Positions 50,300-60,068 are shown, numbered from the stretch's first letter. The stretch: DNA of 64,000 nt from Loktanella sp. S4079 (GCF_000967725.1 NZ_JXYE01000004.1:62001-126000); one strand, 5' to 3'. Program-made: numbers and translations. The notes: generated by a model from the letters alone, not told the origin.

Positions 50300-50654
50300 G
50301 CTGACCATAGTGTTCAACAATCGCCGCCAAGTCATTTGGCGGGGTTGTGCTTTCGATAAATGCACGCGCGTTTGCGCTGTGGTTAAAGATGGACCCATCT
50401 GAAAAAAAGGTGGTGTCTGTGACAAAGACGACATTAGCGTTCGGTTGCCGATACTGCGCGACATCGGCGACCGCCAATGCGCTCCCCTCGCGCAGCACAA
50501 GATCTAGGACAATTACTTCAAAAGAATCATTTTCGAGCGCCAATAGCGCCTCGGCACCGGTTTGCACCAATGTCACTCGCGCACGTAAACGCTCTAGGTG
50601 GCGCTTCCACAGCTCACCCAAGTTTACGTTACTCTGGACAATTAAGACGTGCAT
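50274..50654 (-). CDS. Single-domain response regulator, atypical receiver
   Basis: A 126-residue stand-alone receiver with the phosphoacceptor Asp in VIVLDLVLREG and Thr in VVFVTDT. The N-terminal acidic pair that binds Mg is replaced (VLIVQSN), and the late Lys is not evident. It may be phosphorylation-independent. It has no output domain and no adjacent kinase. Confidence 0.78.
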   Translation of the reverse strand: MHVLIVQSNVNLGELWKRHLERLRARVTLVQTGAEALLALENDSFEVIVLDLVLREGSALAVADVAQYRQPNANVVFVTDTTFFSDGSIFNHSANARAFIESTTPPNDLAAIVEHYGQPNPDRAER

Positions 50655-50860
50655 TTTCTCTCCGATTACAGGACTTATACTATGTTTTGTGCGTTAAATC
50701 TCCGAAATTGGATCGCACATATCCTCAATTCCGCCCGAATCCCTAACGAATAGTTAACGCGCAAGGCCGACCTATACCAAAAGACAGGTTACTCGGCTAA
50801 ACCTTGCGGTTCAGGCGCGAATCCGCTTGAAACACGCACGACCAACGACAGGCAATACCT

Positions 50861-51235
50861 ATGACCACATGGATCACCATTTGTGACACCTGCAAACGCG
50901 AAGGCTGGGACCAGGGCGACATGTCCCATACCGACGGCGAACGCCTTGCGCATTTGATCGAAGCGACCGCAACCGGCCTGTCCGGGGTCAAGACGCGTCG
51001 CGTTTCATGCCTGATGGGGTGCAAGCGCGGCTGCAATATCGCAATTCAAGCTGAAGGCAAGCTATCTTATACGCTTGGCGAATTTGAGGCCACAACCGAG
51101 GCTGCATCGGGCATCGTCGCCTACGCATTATCCCACAGCAAGAGCGAAACAGGGCAAGTCCCCTTCCGCGATTGGCCACAAGCCATCAAAGGGCACTTCG
51201 TGACCCGTCACCCGCCTCTGCCCAAAGACGCATGA
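50861..51235 (+). CDS. DUF1636 family metal-binding protein
   Basis: A 124-residue protein with four conserved cysteines in CDTCKREGW (residues 8-11) and SCLMGCKRGCNIAI (50-60), the thioredoxin-like [2Fe-2S]-type pattern of DUF1636. These genes are often next to cobalamin genes, as here. Function unknown; a metal delivery or electron-transfer role is plausible. Its stop overlaps the cobC start (ATGA). Confidence 0.85.
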   Translation: MTTWITICDTCKREGWDQGDMSHTDGERLAHLIEATATGLSGVKTRRVSCLMGCKRGCNIAIQAEGKLSYTLGEFEATTEAASGIVAYALSHSKSETGQVPFRDWPQAIKGHFVTRHPPLPKDA

Positions 51236-52167
51236 CAAAGACACGTGATCACGGCGGCGGAATAGACGCCGCAATTGCGCAATACGGCGGCACCCGTGCG
51301 CAGTGGCTGGATCTATCCACTGGCATTAACCCAGTCCCATATCCGATCCCCAATATTTCCAACGATGCTTGGACCGCGCTGCCTGACCACGGTGCGTTTG
51401 ATCTGCTCTATGCCCGCGCCCGTACATTCTGGAATATTCCTGACACGGCCGACATTATCGGCGCGACAGGCGCCTCGGCCATTATCGCTGCTCTGCCGCG
51501 CACTGCCCCTGCGGGTCAGGTCCATATCCCCGGACCAACCTACAACGAACATGGCGCTGCTTTTCAGGCCGCTGGCTGGCAAATCTCTGAAGGCACGTCG
51601 CAAGCGATGGTCGCGGTGCATCCCAATAATCCAGATGGGCATCTCTGGACCAAAAATACGCTCGACGCGCCTTTCACTATCATCGACGAAAGCTTTGCCG
51701 ATGTGACGCCAGATCAATCACTGATCCATCTGGCCGCCCGTCCCGGCACTGTTGTGCTCAAGAGTTTTGGTAAATTTTGGGGCCTTGCCGGTGTGCGCCT
51801 GGGCTTTGCGATTGGCGATCCCCAGATTATTGCGCAGCTTCGGGATTTATTGGGGCCATGGCAAATTTCGGGCCCCGCGCTGACAATCGGGGCAGAGGCA
51901 TTGTCCGACCCGGCATGGGCCGATCAAACACGCAAGCGACTAGACAAAGACGCCGCACGCCTAGACGCGCTTGTGACCGGGCATGGAGCCGTATTGATCG
52001 GTGGAACCAGCTTGTTCCGGCTGTACAAAGTGCAAAACGCCCAAGCCGCCCAAGATCAACTCGCGCAGCACTACGTTTGGTCACGGATATTTCCCTACGC
52101 CCCAGACTGGCTGCGCCTTGGGTTGCCGCCCGCAGATCGTTGGGCGCAATTGGAAGCCGCGTTTTGA
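51232..52167 (+). CDS. cobC: Threonine-phosphate decarboxylase
   Basis: A 311-residue PLP enzyme that makes (R)-1-amino-2-propanol phosphate for the B12 lower loop. Features: QWLDLSTGINPVPYPIP, AVHPNNPDGHLWT, IIDESFADVTP, and the Schiff-base Lys in VLKSFGKFWGLAGVRLGFA. The C-terminus is short. Start at 51232 by overlap with DUF1636. It shares TTGA with the cobD start. Confidence 0.93.
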   Translation: MTKTRDHGGGIDAAIAQYGGTRAQWLDLSTGINPVPYPIPNISNDAWTALPDHGAFDLLYARARTFWNIPDTADIIGATGASAIIAALPRTAPAGQVHIPGPTYNEHGAAFQAAGWQISEGTSQAMVAVHPNNPDGHLWTKNTLDAPFTIIDESFADVTPDQSLIHLAARPGTVVLKSFGKFWGLAGVRLGFAIGDPQIIAQLRDLLGPWQISGPALTIGAEALSDPAWADQTRKRLDKDAARLDALVTGHGAVLIGGTSLFRLYKVQNAQAAQDQLAQHYVWSRIFPYAPDWLRLGLPPADRWAQLEAAF

Positions 52168-53060
52168 CCCTGTTCTTAGGTATGATCCTAGACGCCACCC
52201 TAGGGGAGCCCAAATGGCTTTGGACACGGGTACGCCACCCTGCTGTGGTTATGGGGCAACTGATCGGTTGGTGTGACCAACAGTTTAACGCCGGGCAACA
52301 TAAACGTCTCAAGGGTTTCCTCGTCATGGCGAGCTTGGTCAGCACGGCAGGCTTGTTGGGATGGCTTCTCCAATGTCTTCCAACAGGGCTTGCAGATGTA
52401 TTGATCCTTGCAGTTCTCTTGGCGCAAAAATCACTCGCCCAGCATGTCACTGCGGTCGCACAAGCGCTCCGGTTATCGGTTGGCGATGGGCGTATGGCAG
52501 TTTCCATGATCGTGGGGCGCGACACCAAGGACATGGACCAAAGCGCGGTTGCCCGATCCGCAATCGAAAGCGCGGCTGAGAACCTCTCGGACGGGGTTAT
52601 CGCACCAGCGTTCTGGTTTGCAGTCGGCGGGTTACCCGGACTGTTGATCTATAAAATCACCAATACAGCTGACAGTATGATCGGTTACCGCACCGAAAAA
52701 CACGAAGCCTTTGGATGGGCGGCCGCCCGTTTCGATGATCTGCTGAACATCATTCCAGCACGGCTTAGCGCAGTCATGATTTGGGCTGTCACGGGGCGCA
52801 AAAACCTCTGCTTGATCATCAACGAGGCACCCTTGCACCGCTCGCCCAATGCCGGTTGGCCAGAGGCCGCAATGGCACATGGCCTCGATATCGCGCTGAG
52901 TGGGCCACGCAGCTATGACGGCGAGATACGCGACTTTCCGTTTGTGAACGAGGCCGGTGAGCACGAGCTATCCGCAAGCCATATCGATCAAGCCGTGCAG
53001 GTCCTCTGGAAAACTTGGGGACTGGGGCTGTGCTTCGCGCTTCTCATCAGTATTCTGTAG
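52164..53060 (+). CDS. cobD: Adenosylcobinamide-phosphate synthase
   Basis: A 298-residue integral membrane enzyme (CobD/CbiB) that attaches aminopropanol phosphate to adenosylcobyric acid. Markers: LFLGMILDATLGEP, RHPAVVMGQLIGW, GRDTKDMDQSAVARSAIESAAENLSDGVIAP, YKITNTADSMIGYR and RFDDLLNIIPARLSA. The start is most likely TTG at 52164, whose TTGA overlaps the cobC stop, with GGAAG upstream. An ATG at 52182 is the alternative but would cut the first helix. Confidence 0.93.
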   Translation: MTLFLGMILDATLGEPKWLWTRVRHPAVVMGQLIGWCDQQFNAGQHKRLKGFLVMASLVSTAGLLGWLLQCLPTGLADVLILAVLLAQKSLAQHVTAVAQALRLSVGDGRMAVSMIVGRDTKDMDQSAVARSAIESAAENLSDGVIAPAFWFAVGGLPGLLIYKITNTADSMIGYRTEKHEAFGWAAARFDDLLNIIPARLSAVMIWAVTGRKNLCLIINEAPLHRSPNAGWPEAAMAHGLDIALSGPRSYDGEIRDFPFVNEAGEHELSASHIDQAVQVLWKTWGLGLCFALLISIL

Positions 53061-53068
53061 TCACGTAG

Positions 53069-53086
53069 GGTGGATTTTAATCCACC
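53069..53086. repeat. GGTGGATT-TT-AATCCACC palindrome after cobD
   Basis: Perfect 8-base arms with TT spacer, 8 bases after the cobD stop. Second copy of the element after puuD (6504), with the same GTAGG prefix and CTCC suffix. Confidence 0.75.
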
Positions 53087-53115
53087 TCCCCAGTCCCACC
53101 GCGCGAGAAACCGAC

Positions 53116-53481
53116 ATGCCCGAACGGAAACACAGCATTTCAGATCGACACCTGCGGCTACTTCGGCGCGGGCTGCTCGTCTTGCTTGTGCTTGGTATTT
53201 TAGGGGCTGTCGTCTTTGGCGTCCGCGCCGTCAGTTCGTCGCGTGCGTGGTATCACGCACCGCCCGAACAAATCGAAAGCTGGATGTCACCACGCTATAT
53301 CGCCATGTCCCAACATGTGCCACCTCGGGTCGTCGAAGACATACTCGCCCCGGGCCAAGATTTGATGCACCGCAAGATCTCGCTCGACGATATTGCCGAT
53401 AATCAAGGCGTCGATGTGGACCTGTTAATCATCGCACTTGAAAACGCCATCGCCGAGTTCAAGGATCGCAAACGTGATTGA
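53116..53481 (+). CDS. Small single-helix membrane protein of unknown function
   Basis: A 121-residue protein with a basic N-terminus, a membrane helix at about 20-40 (LLVLLVLGILGAVVFGV) and a likely periplasmic domain (residues 45-121; SPRYIAMSQHVPPRVVEDILAPG). No family is recognised. Its stop overlaps the GTG start of a DedA gene by 8 bases, so they are likely expressed together. Confidence 0.75.
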   Translation: MPERKHSISDRHLRLLRRGLLVLLVLGILGAVVFGVRAVSSSRAWYHAPPEQIESWMSPRYIAMSQHVPPRVVEDILAPGQDLMHRKISLDDIADNQGVDVDLLIIALENAIAEFKDRKRD

Positions 53482-54058
53482 TTTCTTCTTTGGACTGGTG
53501 GCCACTTGGGGGCTGCTGATCATCGCGGCGTCAGCGTATTTTTCCTGCCTTGCCGTGCCCGTCCCAACATTTGCAGTCATGCTCTCAGGTGGTGCATTTG
53601 CTGCCGCCGGTGATCTTGTACTCTGGCAGGTGCTCTTGGTTGCATACCTTGCTGCACTCGCTGGCGACCAGACAGGTTTTCGGCTCGGGCGCACTGGAGG
53701 CAACTGGCTAGACGGCTTTCTGGAAACCCGCCCTAATCGCGCGGCACTCTTTGCGCGAGCGCAACAGGTTGTTGACCGCTGGGGCAGCGCTGGCGTTTTC
53801 TTGAGCACATGGGCTGCCGCCCCCTTAGGGCCATGGGTCAATTTCGCGGCAGGTGCTGCAAAACTTGACCCTCTGCGGTTCTTTATCTGGGACGCACTCG
53901 GCGAGGCGATCTGGGTCGCAGGCTATGTTTTGCTTGGCTATTTCTTTGCCTCACACCTTGATGCGCTGACCACCTTGGTCGCCGATTGGGCGTGGTTACT
54001 CACGGCAATCAGCCTCGCGGTTGCGGCGGGCCTCTTCCTATTGCGCGCCAAAAACTAA
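53474..54058 (+). CDS. DedA-family membrane protein
   Basis: A 194-residue DedA protein (VTT domain), candidate lipid scramblase or flippase. Four to five hydrophobic helices; diagnostic parts are LAALAGDQTGFRLGR and FLSTWAAAPLGPWVNFAAGAAKLDPLRFFIWDALGEAIWVAGYVLLGY. The start is GTG at 53474 with AAGGA upstream; there is no in-frame ATG nearby except inside the preceding gene. Confidence 0.88.
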   Translation: MIDFFFGLVATWGLLIIAASAYFSCLAVPVPTFAVMLSGGAFAAAGDLVLWQVLLVAYLAALAGDQTGFRLGRTGGNWLDGFLETRPNRAALFARAQQVVDRWGSAGVFLSTWAAAPLGPWVNFAAGAAKLDPLRFFIWDALGEAIWVAGYVLLGYFFASHLDALTTLVADWAWLLTAISLAVAAGLFLLRAKN

Positions 54059-54117
54059 CGAGACTTGCACCTCTTTGCGCGCCTGTTAACGTGCGCGCAA
54101 CCAATAGGAGATTTACA

Positions 54118-55281
54118 ATGCGCTTAGCCATTGCACTGAGTTTGATTGCCAGCACTGCCTCTGCCCAAACATGCGGCGGTTCTGTGAACGGTTTTATTGA
54201 GGGCGTAAAGGCCGAAGCCCGCGCCAATGGCATTCCCGCTTCAACCGCAGATCGCTTCTTTCAAGGGGCGCGCATCGAACAAAGCGTTCTCAATGCTGAC
54301 CGTTCTCAGGGCGTTTTTCAAAAGGACTTTATCAGCTTTTCACGTGCGCTCATTTCTCAAAACAGGGTCGACAACGGGCGCATCTACAGCCAGCGTTACG
54401 ACGCGACATTCGACGCAATCGAAGCACGCTTCGGCATTCCGCGCGGCGTCCTCCTCGCTTTTTGGGCGTTCGAAACTGACTACGGACAGGTGCAGGGCAA
54501 CTTCAACACCCGCAACGCGCTTTTGACGCTCGCGCATGATTGCCGCCGCCCAGAACTTTTCCGTCCACAACTTCTCGCTGCAATCGAGCTTTATCATCGC
54601 GGCGATATGGATCCCCAAAATACGACGGGCGCTTGGGCTGGCGAAATTGGCCAGGTCCAAATGCTCCCGCTTGATATCATCGAACGGGGTATGGATGGCG
54701 ACGGCGATGGTCACGTCACGCTCAAGACCTCGGCGCCTGATGCGCTGATGTCTGGGGCGAATGTGCTGTCGCAACTGGGCTGGCGCGCAAATGAACCATG
54801 GCTGCAAGAAATCAACGTTCCCGCGAATTTGGATTGGTCACAAACCGGGCTAAACCACAAATTCCGGGTCCGCGACTGGGCAAATGCCGGGGTCACAGCA
54901 CGCCAAGGGTCGCTTGGCCCATCAAACCTCGAGGCATCTGTTTTGCTTCCGATGGGGCGCAATGGCCCGGCTTTCCTCGCTTACCCAAATTTTGACGTCT
55001 ATTTTGAATGGAACAAAAGCTTTGTCTACGTGACGACCGCTGCATATTTTGCGACCCGGCTTTCTGGGGCTTCGGTCTATAACGCTGGCAACCCAAGCGC
55101 GCCGCTCAGCGGACCGCAAATGCAACAACTACAACAAAAGCTAAGCGCGCGCGGCCATGACGTCGGCGGGATCGATGGCATTTTGGGCGCCAAAACACGC
55201 GAAGCCGTCCAAGCCGAGCAACAGCGGCTAGGTCTTCCAGCAGACGCATGGCCGACGCTATCGCTGCTTAATCAGCTCTAG
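54118..55281 (+). CDS. Lytic murein transglycosylase (MltB family) with peptidoglycan-binding domain
   Basis: A 387-residue periplasmic enzyme with a cleaved signal peptide (residues 1-17, ASTASAQT). The SLT_2/MltB catalytic domain (about 25-310) has Glu in LAFWAFETDYGQVQGN, then GAWAGEIGQVQMLP. The C-terminal domain (about 325-387) is PG_binding_1 (LSARGHDVGGIDGILGAKTREAVQAEQQRLGL). It cleaves glycan strands to anhydro-muropeptides. Confidence 0.95.
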   Translation: MRLAIALSLIASTASAQTCGGSVNGFIEGVKAEARANGIPASTADRFFQGARIEQSVLNADRSQGVFQKDFISFSRALISQNRVDNGRIYSQRYDATFDAIEARFGIPRGVLLAFWAFETDYGQVQGNFNTRNALLTLAHDCRRPELFRPQLLAAIELYHRGDMDPQNTTGAWAGEIGQVQMLPLDIIERGMDGDGDGHVTLKTSAPDALMSGANVLSQLGWRANEPWLQEINVPANLDWSQTGLNHKFRVRDWANAGVTARQGSLGPSNLEASVLLPMGRNGPAFLAYPNFDVYFEWNKSFVYVTTAAYFATRLSGASVYNAGNPSAPLSGPQMQQLQQKLSARGHDVGGIDGILGAKTREAVQAEQQRLGLPADAWPTLSLLNQL

Positions 55282-55290
55282 GTGACAAAG

Positions 55291-56454
55291 ATGCGGCGTT
55301 TCCTTGGAATTACTCTTGCTATCATCATTCTCGGGATCGCCGCATTTCTAACCCTTGCCCCGGGATATGTCGAAAAGGGGCGCAACGCAGTTGCAGCGCA
55401 CGCCCCCTATCCGATCAGCCCGCAAGCGCAAGCCTTGCACAATCGACTAATCATTGGGGATTGGCATGCCGATACCCTGCTTTGGAAACGCAGTTTACTG
55501 GATCGCGCCACACGCGGGCACGTCGATTTACCCCGCCTTCTCGAAGGCAATGTCACGCTTCAAATGTTTACCGCTGTTACCAAGAGCCCAGCAGGTCAGA
55601 ACTACCACGCAAATGATAGCGATAGCTTTGACAATATCACTTTGCTCGCTGTCGGTCAGCTTTGGCCGCCGCGCACATGGAACAGCCTTTTAGAGCGCGC
55701 ACTCTATCAGGCAGACCGATTGCACCGATATGCGGCGAAATCGAATGGGCAACTGCGGGTCATCACGACACGCGCGCAACTCGACCAGCTTTTGACTGAC
55801 CGGGCGAACGGAATGCAGGTTGTTGGTGGATTGCTCGGAATCGAAGGTGCACACCCGCTTGAAGGCGACTTAGCGAATTTAGACCGCCTCGAACAAGCTG
55901 GACATCGCATGATCGCGCTCCAACATTTCTTTGACAATGCCGTCGGCGGCTCTTTGCACGGTCAGGGTGACAATGGGCTGACAGAGTTTGGCCGTGAACT
56001 CGTGGCCGAAATCGCGCAGCGCGATCTGTTGCTCGATCTGGCACATTCATCCCCCCAAGTAGTGCGCGATGTGCTTGCCATGACGGATATCCCGCTTGTT
56101 GTGAGCCACACGGGCATTCATTCTGTCTGCCCGGTCAAACGGAACTTTACTGACGACTTGATGATGCGAATTGCCGCAACGGGCGGTGTCATCGCTATCG
56201 GCTATTGGGCCGATGTGACATGCGACGATAGCCCGGCAGGCATCGCGCGTACCATCAAAGCAGCAATCGCATTGCTTGGCGAAGATCACGTCTCGCTCGG
56301 ATCAGATTTCGACGGGTCCGTTGCAACCAGTTTCGACGCCTCAGAACTCGCCGCCCTCACACAAGCGCTACTGGATCAAGACGTGACCGAGCTGCAAATC
56401 AGCAAAGTCATGGGCGGAAATATGGTGCGCGTTCTGCGCGAACGTTTGCCTTAG
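55291..56454 (+). CDS. Membrane dipeptidase (peptidase M19)
   Basis: A 387-residue zinc dipeptidase with an N-terminal membrane anchor (about 5-23). Metal ligands: DWHADTLLW, Glu in GIEGAHP, His in LAHSSPQ and SHTGIHS, and GSDFDG. Acts on dipeptides in the periplasm. The ATG at 55291 (AGGTGACAAAG upstream) is preferred over GTG at 55282 that abuts the MltB stop. It follows the transglycosylase gene by 9 bases. Confidence 0.92.
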   Translation: MRRFLGITLAIIILGIAAFLTLAPGYVEKGRNAVAAHAPYPISPQAQALHNRLIIGDWHADTLLWKRSLLDRATRGHVDLPRLLEGNVTLQMFTAVTKSPAGQNYHANDSDSFDNITLLAVGQLWPPRTWNSLLERALYQADRLHRYAAKSNGQLRVITTRAQLDQLLTDRANGMQVVGGLLGIEGAHPLEGDLANLDRLEQAGHRMIALQHFFDNAVGGSLHGQGDNGLTEFGRELVAEIAQRDLLLDLAHSSPQVVRDVLAMTDIPLVVSHTGIHSVCPVKRNFTDDLMMRIAATGGVIAIGYWADVTCDDSPAGIARTIKAAIALLGEDHVSLGSDFDGSVATSFDASELAALTQALLDQDVTELQISKVMGGNMVRVLRERLP

Positions 56455-56506
56455 CGAGATGGGATGGCGGGTGGGGCGCATTGCACCGCAATAGCGCCAC
56501 ACGGCA

Positions 56507-59500
56507 TCACGCCACCATCGCCTCGGCCTTTTCCAGGTCCACAGAAACAAGCTGTGACACACCTTGTTCGCCCATCGTCACACCAAACAGACGGTCCATC
56601 CTGCTCATTGTGACGGCATGGTGCGTGATAATCAGGAACCGCGTGTCAGTGCGACGGCACATTTCATCAAGCAGGTCACAAAAACGCGTCACATTGGCAT
56701 CATCCAACGGCGCGTCCACCTCATCCAACACACAAATCGGCGCCGGATTGGCAAGGAACACCGCAAAGATCAATGCCAATGCGGTCAGGGTTTGCTCCCC
56801 GCCTGACAACAGCGACAATGTGCTCAGCTTTTTGCCCGGCGGTTGGCACATGATTTCTAGACCCGCGTCCAATGGATCATCTGACTCAACCAGAACCAAC
56901 TTTGCCTCACCACCGCCAAACAAATGGGTAAACAATAGGCCAAAGTTCTCATTCACCTGTTCAAACGCTGTCAGCAGCCGCTCGCGACCCTCTTTGTTGA
57001 GGCTGGCAATGCCCGACCGCAGCGCTGAAATCGCGGCCTCTAGATCCGCTTTTTCGGACACCAACGCATCATGTTCTTCCTGAACTTCTTTGGCGTCTTC
57101 TTCTGCACGTAAATTGACCGCACCGAGGCTGTCTCGCTGCCGCTTTAATGTGTTGACCTGCACCTCCACTTCGTCAGAGGCAGGCATTTCGTCTACAGAC
57201 ACATCAAGCGTTTCAAGCAACTGTTGGGGCGTGACCTCTTGCGCTTCTTGGATACGCTCAGCGGCATAGGCTACGGTTTCACGCGCAGCGTCTGCACGGG
57301 CCTCAGACCTCGCTCGCGCTTCACGCGCCTCAGAGGCAAGCCTTTCTGCGTCACGTTCTTGATGTCCTGCTTCACGCAGCGCCGCATCCGCATCGGCCAG
57401 TTTATCAGCGGCCGCTTTGCGTCGGTCTTCGGCCTCGTCAATCGCATCCGCTAGCTCTGCGCGTTTGACGGCAATTTCTTGCGGGGCGGCGTTTGCATCA
57501 ACCAATTCCGCCTCGGATTGCGCTTTACGCTCGGCCAATTCCGCCGAACGTTTGCTCGCGGTTTCAAGCCGGTGTTTCCAGCCACTGACCTCTTTTGTGA
57601 TCTGTTGCGAGCGTTTCAAACGTGCCTCGCCCTCGCGGCGCACTTCGTCATGAGATGAACGATGTGACATCATCGTGATCCGCGCAGCTTCGACCGACAT
57701 TTTCACGTCTTCGACAGCCGCACGCGCATCATCCAAATCACCCAAAGCTGCCGCTGCGGCCTCTGCCTCGTTGAGCGCTTTGCGCGCGCTCATCGCTTCT
57801 TCTTCGTGACGCTTAAGGGCTAGCCCAAGGCTTTCTTGTTTGCCTTGCGTCAGGTTGCGATCCGCCTCTGCGCGGCTCGCAGCGCGGTTGGCTTCTGCGA
57901 CCTGACGATCTGCTTCGCGTCGTGCTGCACGGGCCACATGATCTGCTTCGGTCTGCTGCTTGAGCAACATCGTCAGCGCATCATGCGCATCGGCAGCACC
58001 CGCTGCCGTCGCCGAAGCCTCTTCAAGGTCGCGCTTGAGTTCAGTCAACCGGTTCAACTGTTGCAACCGCAATGCTGCCGCAGATGGCGCGTCTTCGGCA
58101 GCTGCCCGGAAACCATCCCAGCGCCACAGATCCCCTTCAGCAGAGACAAGCCGCTGCCCCGGCTTCAGGTCGGCCTGTAGGCGCGGACCATCCGCTGCGT
58201 CCACAAATCCAACTTGGCTCATGCGACGCGCTAGCACCTCTGGCACTGTGACAAAATTGGTCAACGCCTTCACGCCGTCGGGCAATATTTGTGGCGTATT
58301 GTACCCAGGTAGCAACGCCCAGCCGGATTTGCCCGTCGCATCAATCTCGGGCGCGCGCAGATCATCGGCCAAAGCCGCACCGAGCGCCTTTTCGTATCCG
58401 CCCTGCACCCGCAAGAGATCAAGCACCTGACCACCATCTGCGGTGTCACGTTCAACCAGCTTTGCAAGCGCCGCGACCTCTGCGCGCAGCGCATTTGCTT
58501 CGCCCTCAGCTTCGGAACGCAATGCACGCGCATCGCTTTCGCGGGTCTGTGTTTCGGCACGCGCCTCTTCGGCCTCTGACAATGCGGCATCCGCAGCTTC
58601 GGCAGCAGCGACAGCGGCCTCTTCGGCGGCACCGGCAGCAGCAAACTCTTCTTCTGCTTTGGCAAGCGCAATTGCTGCATCCTGCATTGCAGATTTTGCT
58701 CTTACCGCCTCTGCCTCGTTCTTTTCCATCGTGGTGCGGTTATCGGCGACCAAGCGTTGTGCAGACTGATGTCGTGCCGCCAAACGCGCCACATCTTCGG
58801 TCAATTGCGCCAGATCGGATTCGCGTTCTTCAAGAACGCTCGCCGCCTCGCGCGCAGCATCTTGCGCCTCTTCGAGCCGGTCGGCATGCCCCTCTCCGGC
58901 TTTGGCAATTTCGCGCGCTTCCCATTCCAGACGCTCAATGGTTTCCCCAGCATCTTTGTTCAGCCCGCCCTCACGTTCGATATCGCGGCCTAGCTGGTCG
59001 ATCCGTGACTGTAAGGTTTCGATCATTTCGACTGCACGGTCTTCTTGATCTTTCAGCGTGTCACGCTGAACTTGCAATCGCTGCAACACCGCGGCAGCAA
59101 TGGCTTCTTCTTCACGCAGCGGAGGTAAGGCGTCTTCGAACGCGGTTCTTGTCTCTGCGGCTTCGCGTGCGGTGCGTTCTGCCTGCGCCGCTGCGGTCGT
59201 GCGTTCACGCAACTGTTCAGCGGCGGCCAACATTGCCTCGTCGGCTTCTTTCCAGCGACGGAACAACAGCATGCCTTCCGCGCGACGCAACTTCTCTCCG
59301 ATTTCGCGATACCGCGCCGCTTGACGCGCCTGCCGCGCAAGCTGCCCCAATTGTGAGGCCAACTGCTCGATCACATCGTCCACGCGCGTCAGGTTTGTTT
59401 CAGCACCTTTTAGCTTCAGTTCGGCCTCGTGACGACGCTGATACAAGCCCGAGATCCCGGCAGCCTCTTCCAAAATACGGCGACGCGCCTTTGGTTTGGC

Positions 59501-59962
59501 ATTGATCAACTCTGAAATCATCCCTTGCCGCACCAACGCAGGCGAATGCGCTCCAGTCGAGGCATCCGCGAACAGCATCTGCACATCGCGTGCGCGCACA
59601 TCTTTGGCACCGACCTTATAGGCCGACCCCGCGTCGCGCGTGATCCGCCTGATGACCTCAAGCTGGTCACTGTCGTTAAACGACGCCGGCGCCAGCCGAT
59701 CCCCGTTATCGATGACCAGCGATACTTCGGCAAAGTTGCGCGCGGGGCGGGTTGAAGCCCCGGCAAAGATGACGTCCTCCATACCGCTACCGCGCATGGA
59801 TTTAGCCCGCGTTTCACCCATCACCCAGCGCAAAGCCTCGAGCAAATTGGATTTACCACAGCCATTCGGGCCAACAACGCCCGTCAAACCGTCTGCAATG
59901 ATCAGATCGGTGGGGTCGACAAAGCTTTTAAAGCCATTCAAACGCAATTTGCTAAAACGCAA
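56507..59962 (-). CDS. smc: Chromosome segregation protein SMC
   Basis: A 1151-residue SMC ATPase. N-terminal Walker A GPNGCGKSN near residue 33, coiled coil about 165-500, hinge about 505-650 (AALADDLRAPEI, GDLWRWDGFRAA), return coil to about 1000, then the signature LSGGEQTLTALAL and Walker B CVLDEVDAPLDD. It organises the chromosome with ScpA/ScpB. The start is TTG at 59962 with GAGG 9 bases upstream, giving the standard MRFSKLRLNGFKSF. Long plus-strand frames inside it are shadows of the coiled coil. Confidence 0.97.
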   Translation of the reverse strand: MRFSKLRLNGFKSFVDPTDLIIADGLTGVVGPNGCGKSNLLEALRWVMGETRAKSMRGSGMEDVIFAGASTRPARNFAEVSLVIDNGDRLAPASFNDSDQLEVIRRITRDAGSAYKVGAKDVRARDVQMLFADASTGAHSPALVRQGMISELINAKPKARRRILEEAAGISGLYQRRHEAELKLKGAETNLTRVDDVIEQLASQLGQLARQARQAARYREIGEKLRRAEGMLLFRRWKEADEAMLAAAEQLRERTTAAAQAERTAREAAETRTAFEDALPPLREEEAIAAAVLQRLQVQRDTLKDQEDRAVEMIETLQSRIDQLGRDIEREGGLNKDAGETIERLEWEAREIAKAGEGHADRLEEAQDAAREAASVLEERESDLAQLTEDVARLAARHQSAQRLVADNRTTMEKNEAEAVRAKSAMQDAAIALAKAEEEFAAAGAAEEAAVAAAEAADAALSEAEEARAETQTRESDARALRSEAEGEANALRAEVAALAKLVERDTADGGQVLDLLRVQGGYEKALGAALADDLRAPEIDATGKSGWALLPGYNTPQILPDGVKALTNFVTVPEVLARRMSQVGFVDAADGPRLQADLKPGQRLVSAEGDLWRWDGFRAAAEDAPSAAALRLQQLNRLTELKRDLEEASATAAGAADAHDALTMLLKQQTEADHVARAARREADRQVAEANRAASRAEADRNLTQGKQESLGLALKRHEEEAMSARKALNEAEAAAAALGDLDDARAAVEDVKMSVEAARITMMSHRSSHDEVRREGEARLKRSQQITKEVSGWKHRLETASKRSAELAERKAQSEAELVDANAAPQEIAVKRAELADAIDEAEDRRKAAADKLADADAALREAGHQERDAERLASEAREARARSEARADAARETVAYAAERIQEAQEVTPQQLLETLDVSVDEMPASDEVEVQVNTLKRQRDSLGAVNLRAEEDAKEVQEEHDALVSEKADLEAAISALRSGIASLNKEGRERLLTAFEQVNENFGLLFTHLFGGGEAKLVLVESDDPLDAGLEIMCQPPGKKLSTLSLLSGGEQTLTALALIFAVFLANPAPICVLDEVDAPLDDANVTRFCDLLDEMCRRTDTRFLIITHHAVTMSRMDRLFGVTMGEQGVSQLVSVDLEKAEAMVA

Positions 59963-60059
59963 TGGAACGAACCTCGTGATTCCTTTGGTTCAAAAGCATG
60001 TCCCCCCACACCGCAAGCTGTCAACGACGCAGACGCTGCATGTGCCACCTTCCGCCCAG

Positions 60060-60068
60060 TTATCCACA
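60060..60068. promoter_or_regulatory. Consensus DnaA box
   Basis: TTATCCACA is a perfect DnaA box, 98 bases before the smc start and upstream of the riboswitch. It is single, so this is not an origin. Confidence 0.45.

Noticed and set aside
58291..59505. 404-codon plus-strand frame opposite smc
   Set aside because: Extremely Arg/His/Pro-rich shadow of the Ala/Glu/Arg coiled-coil coding strand; no ribosome site.
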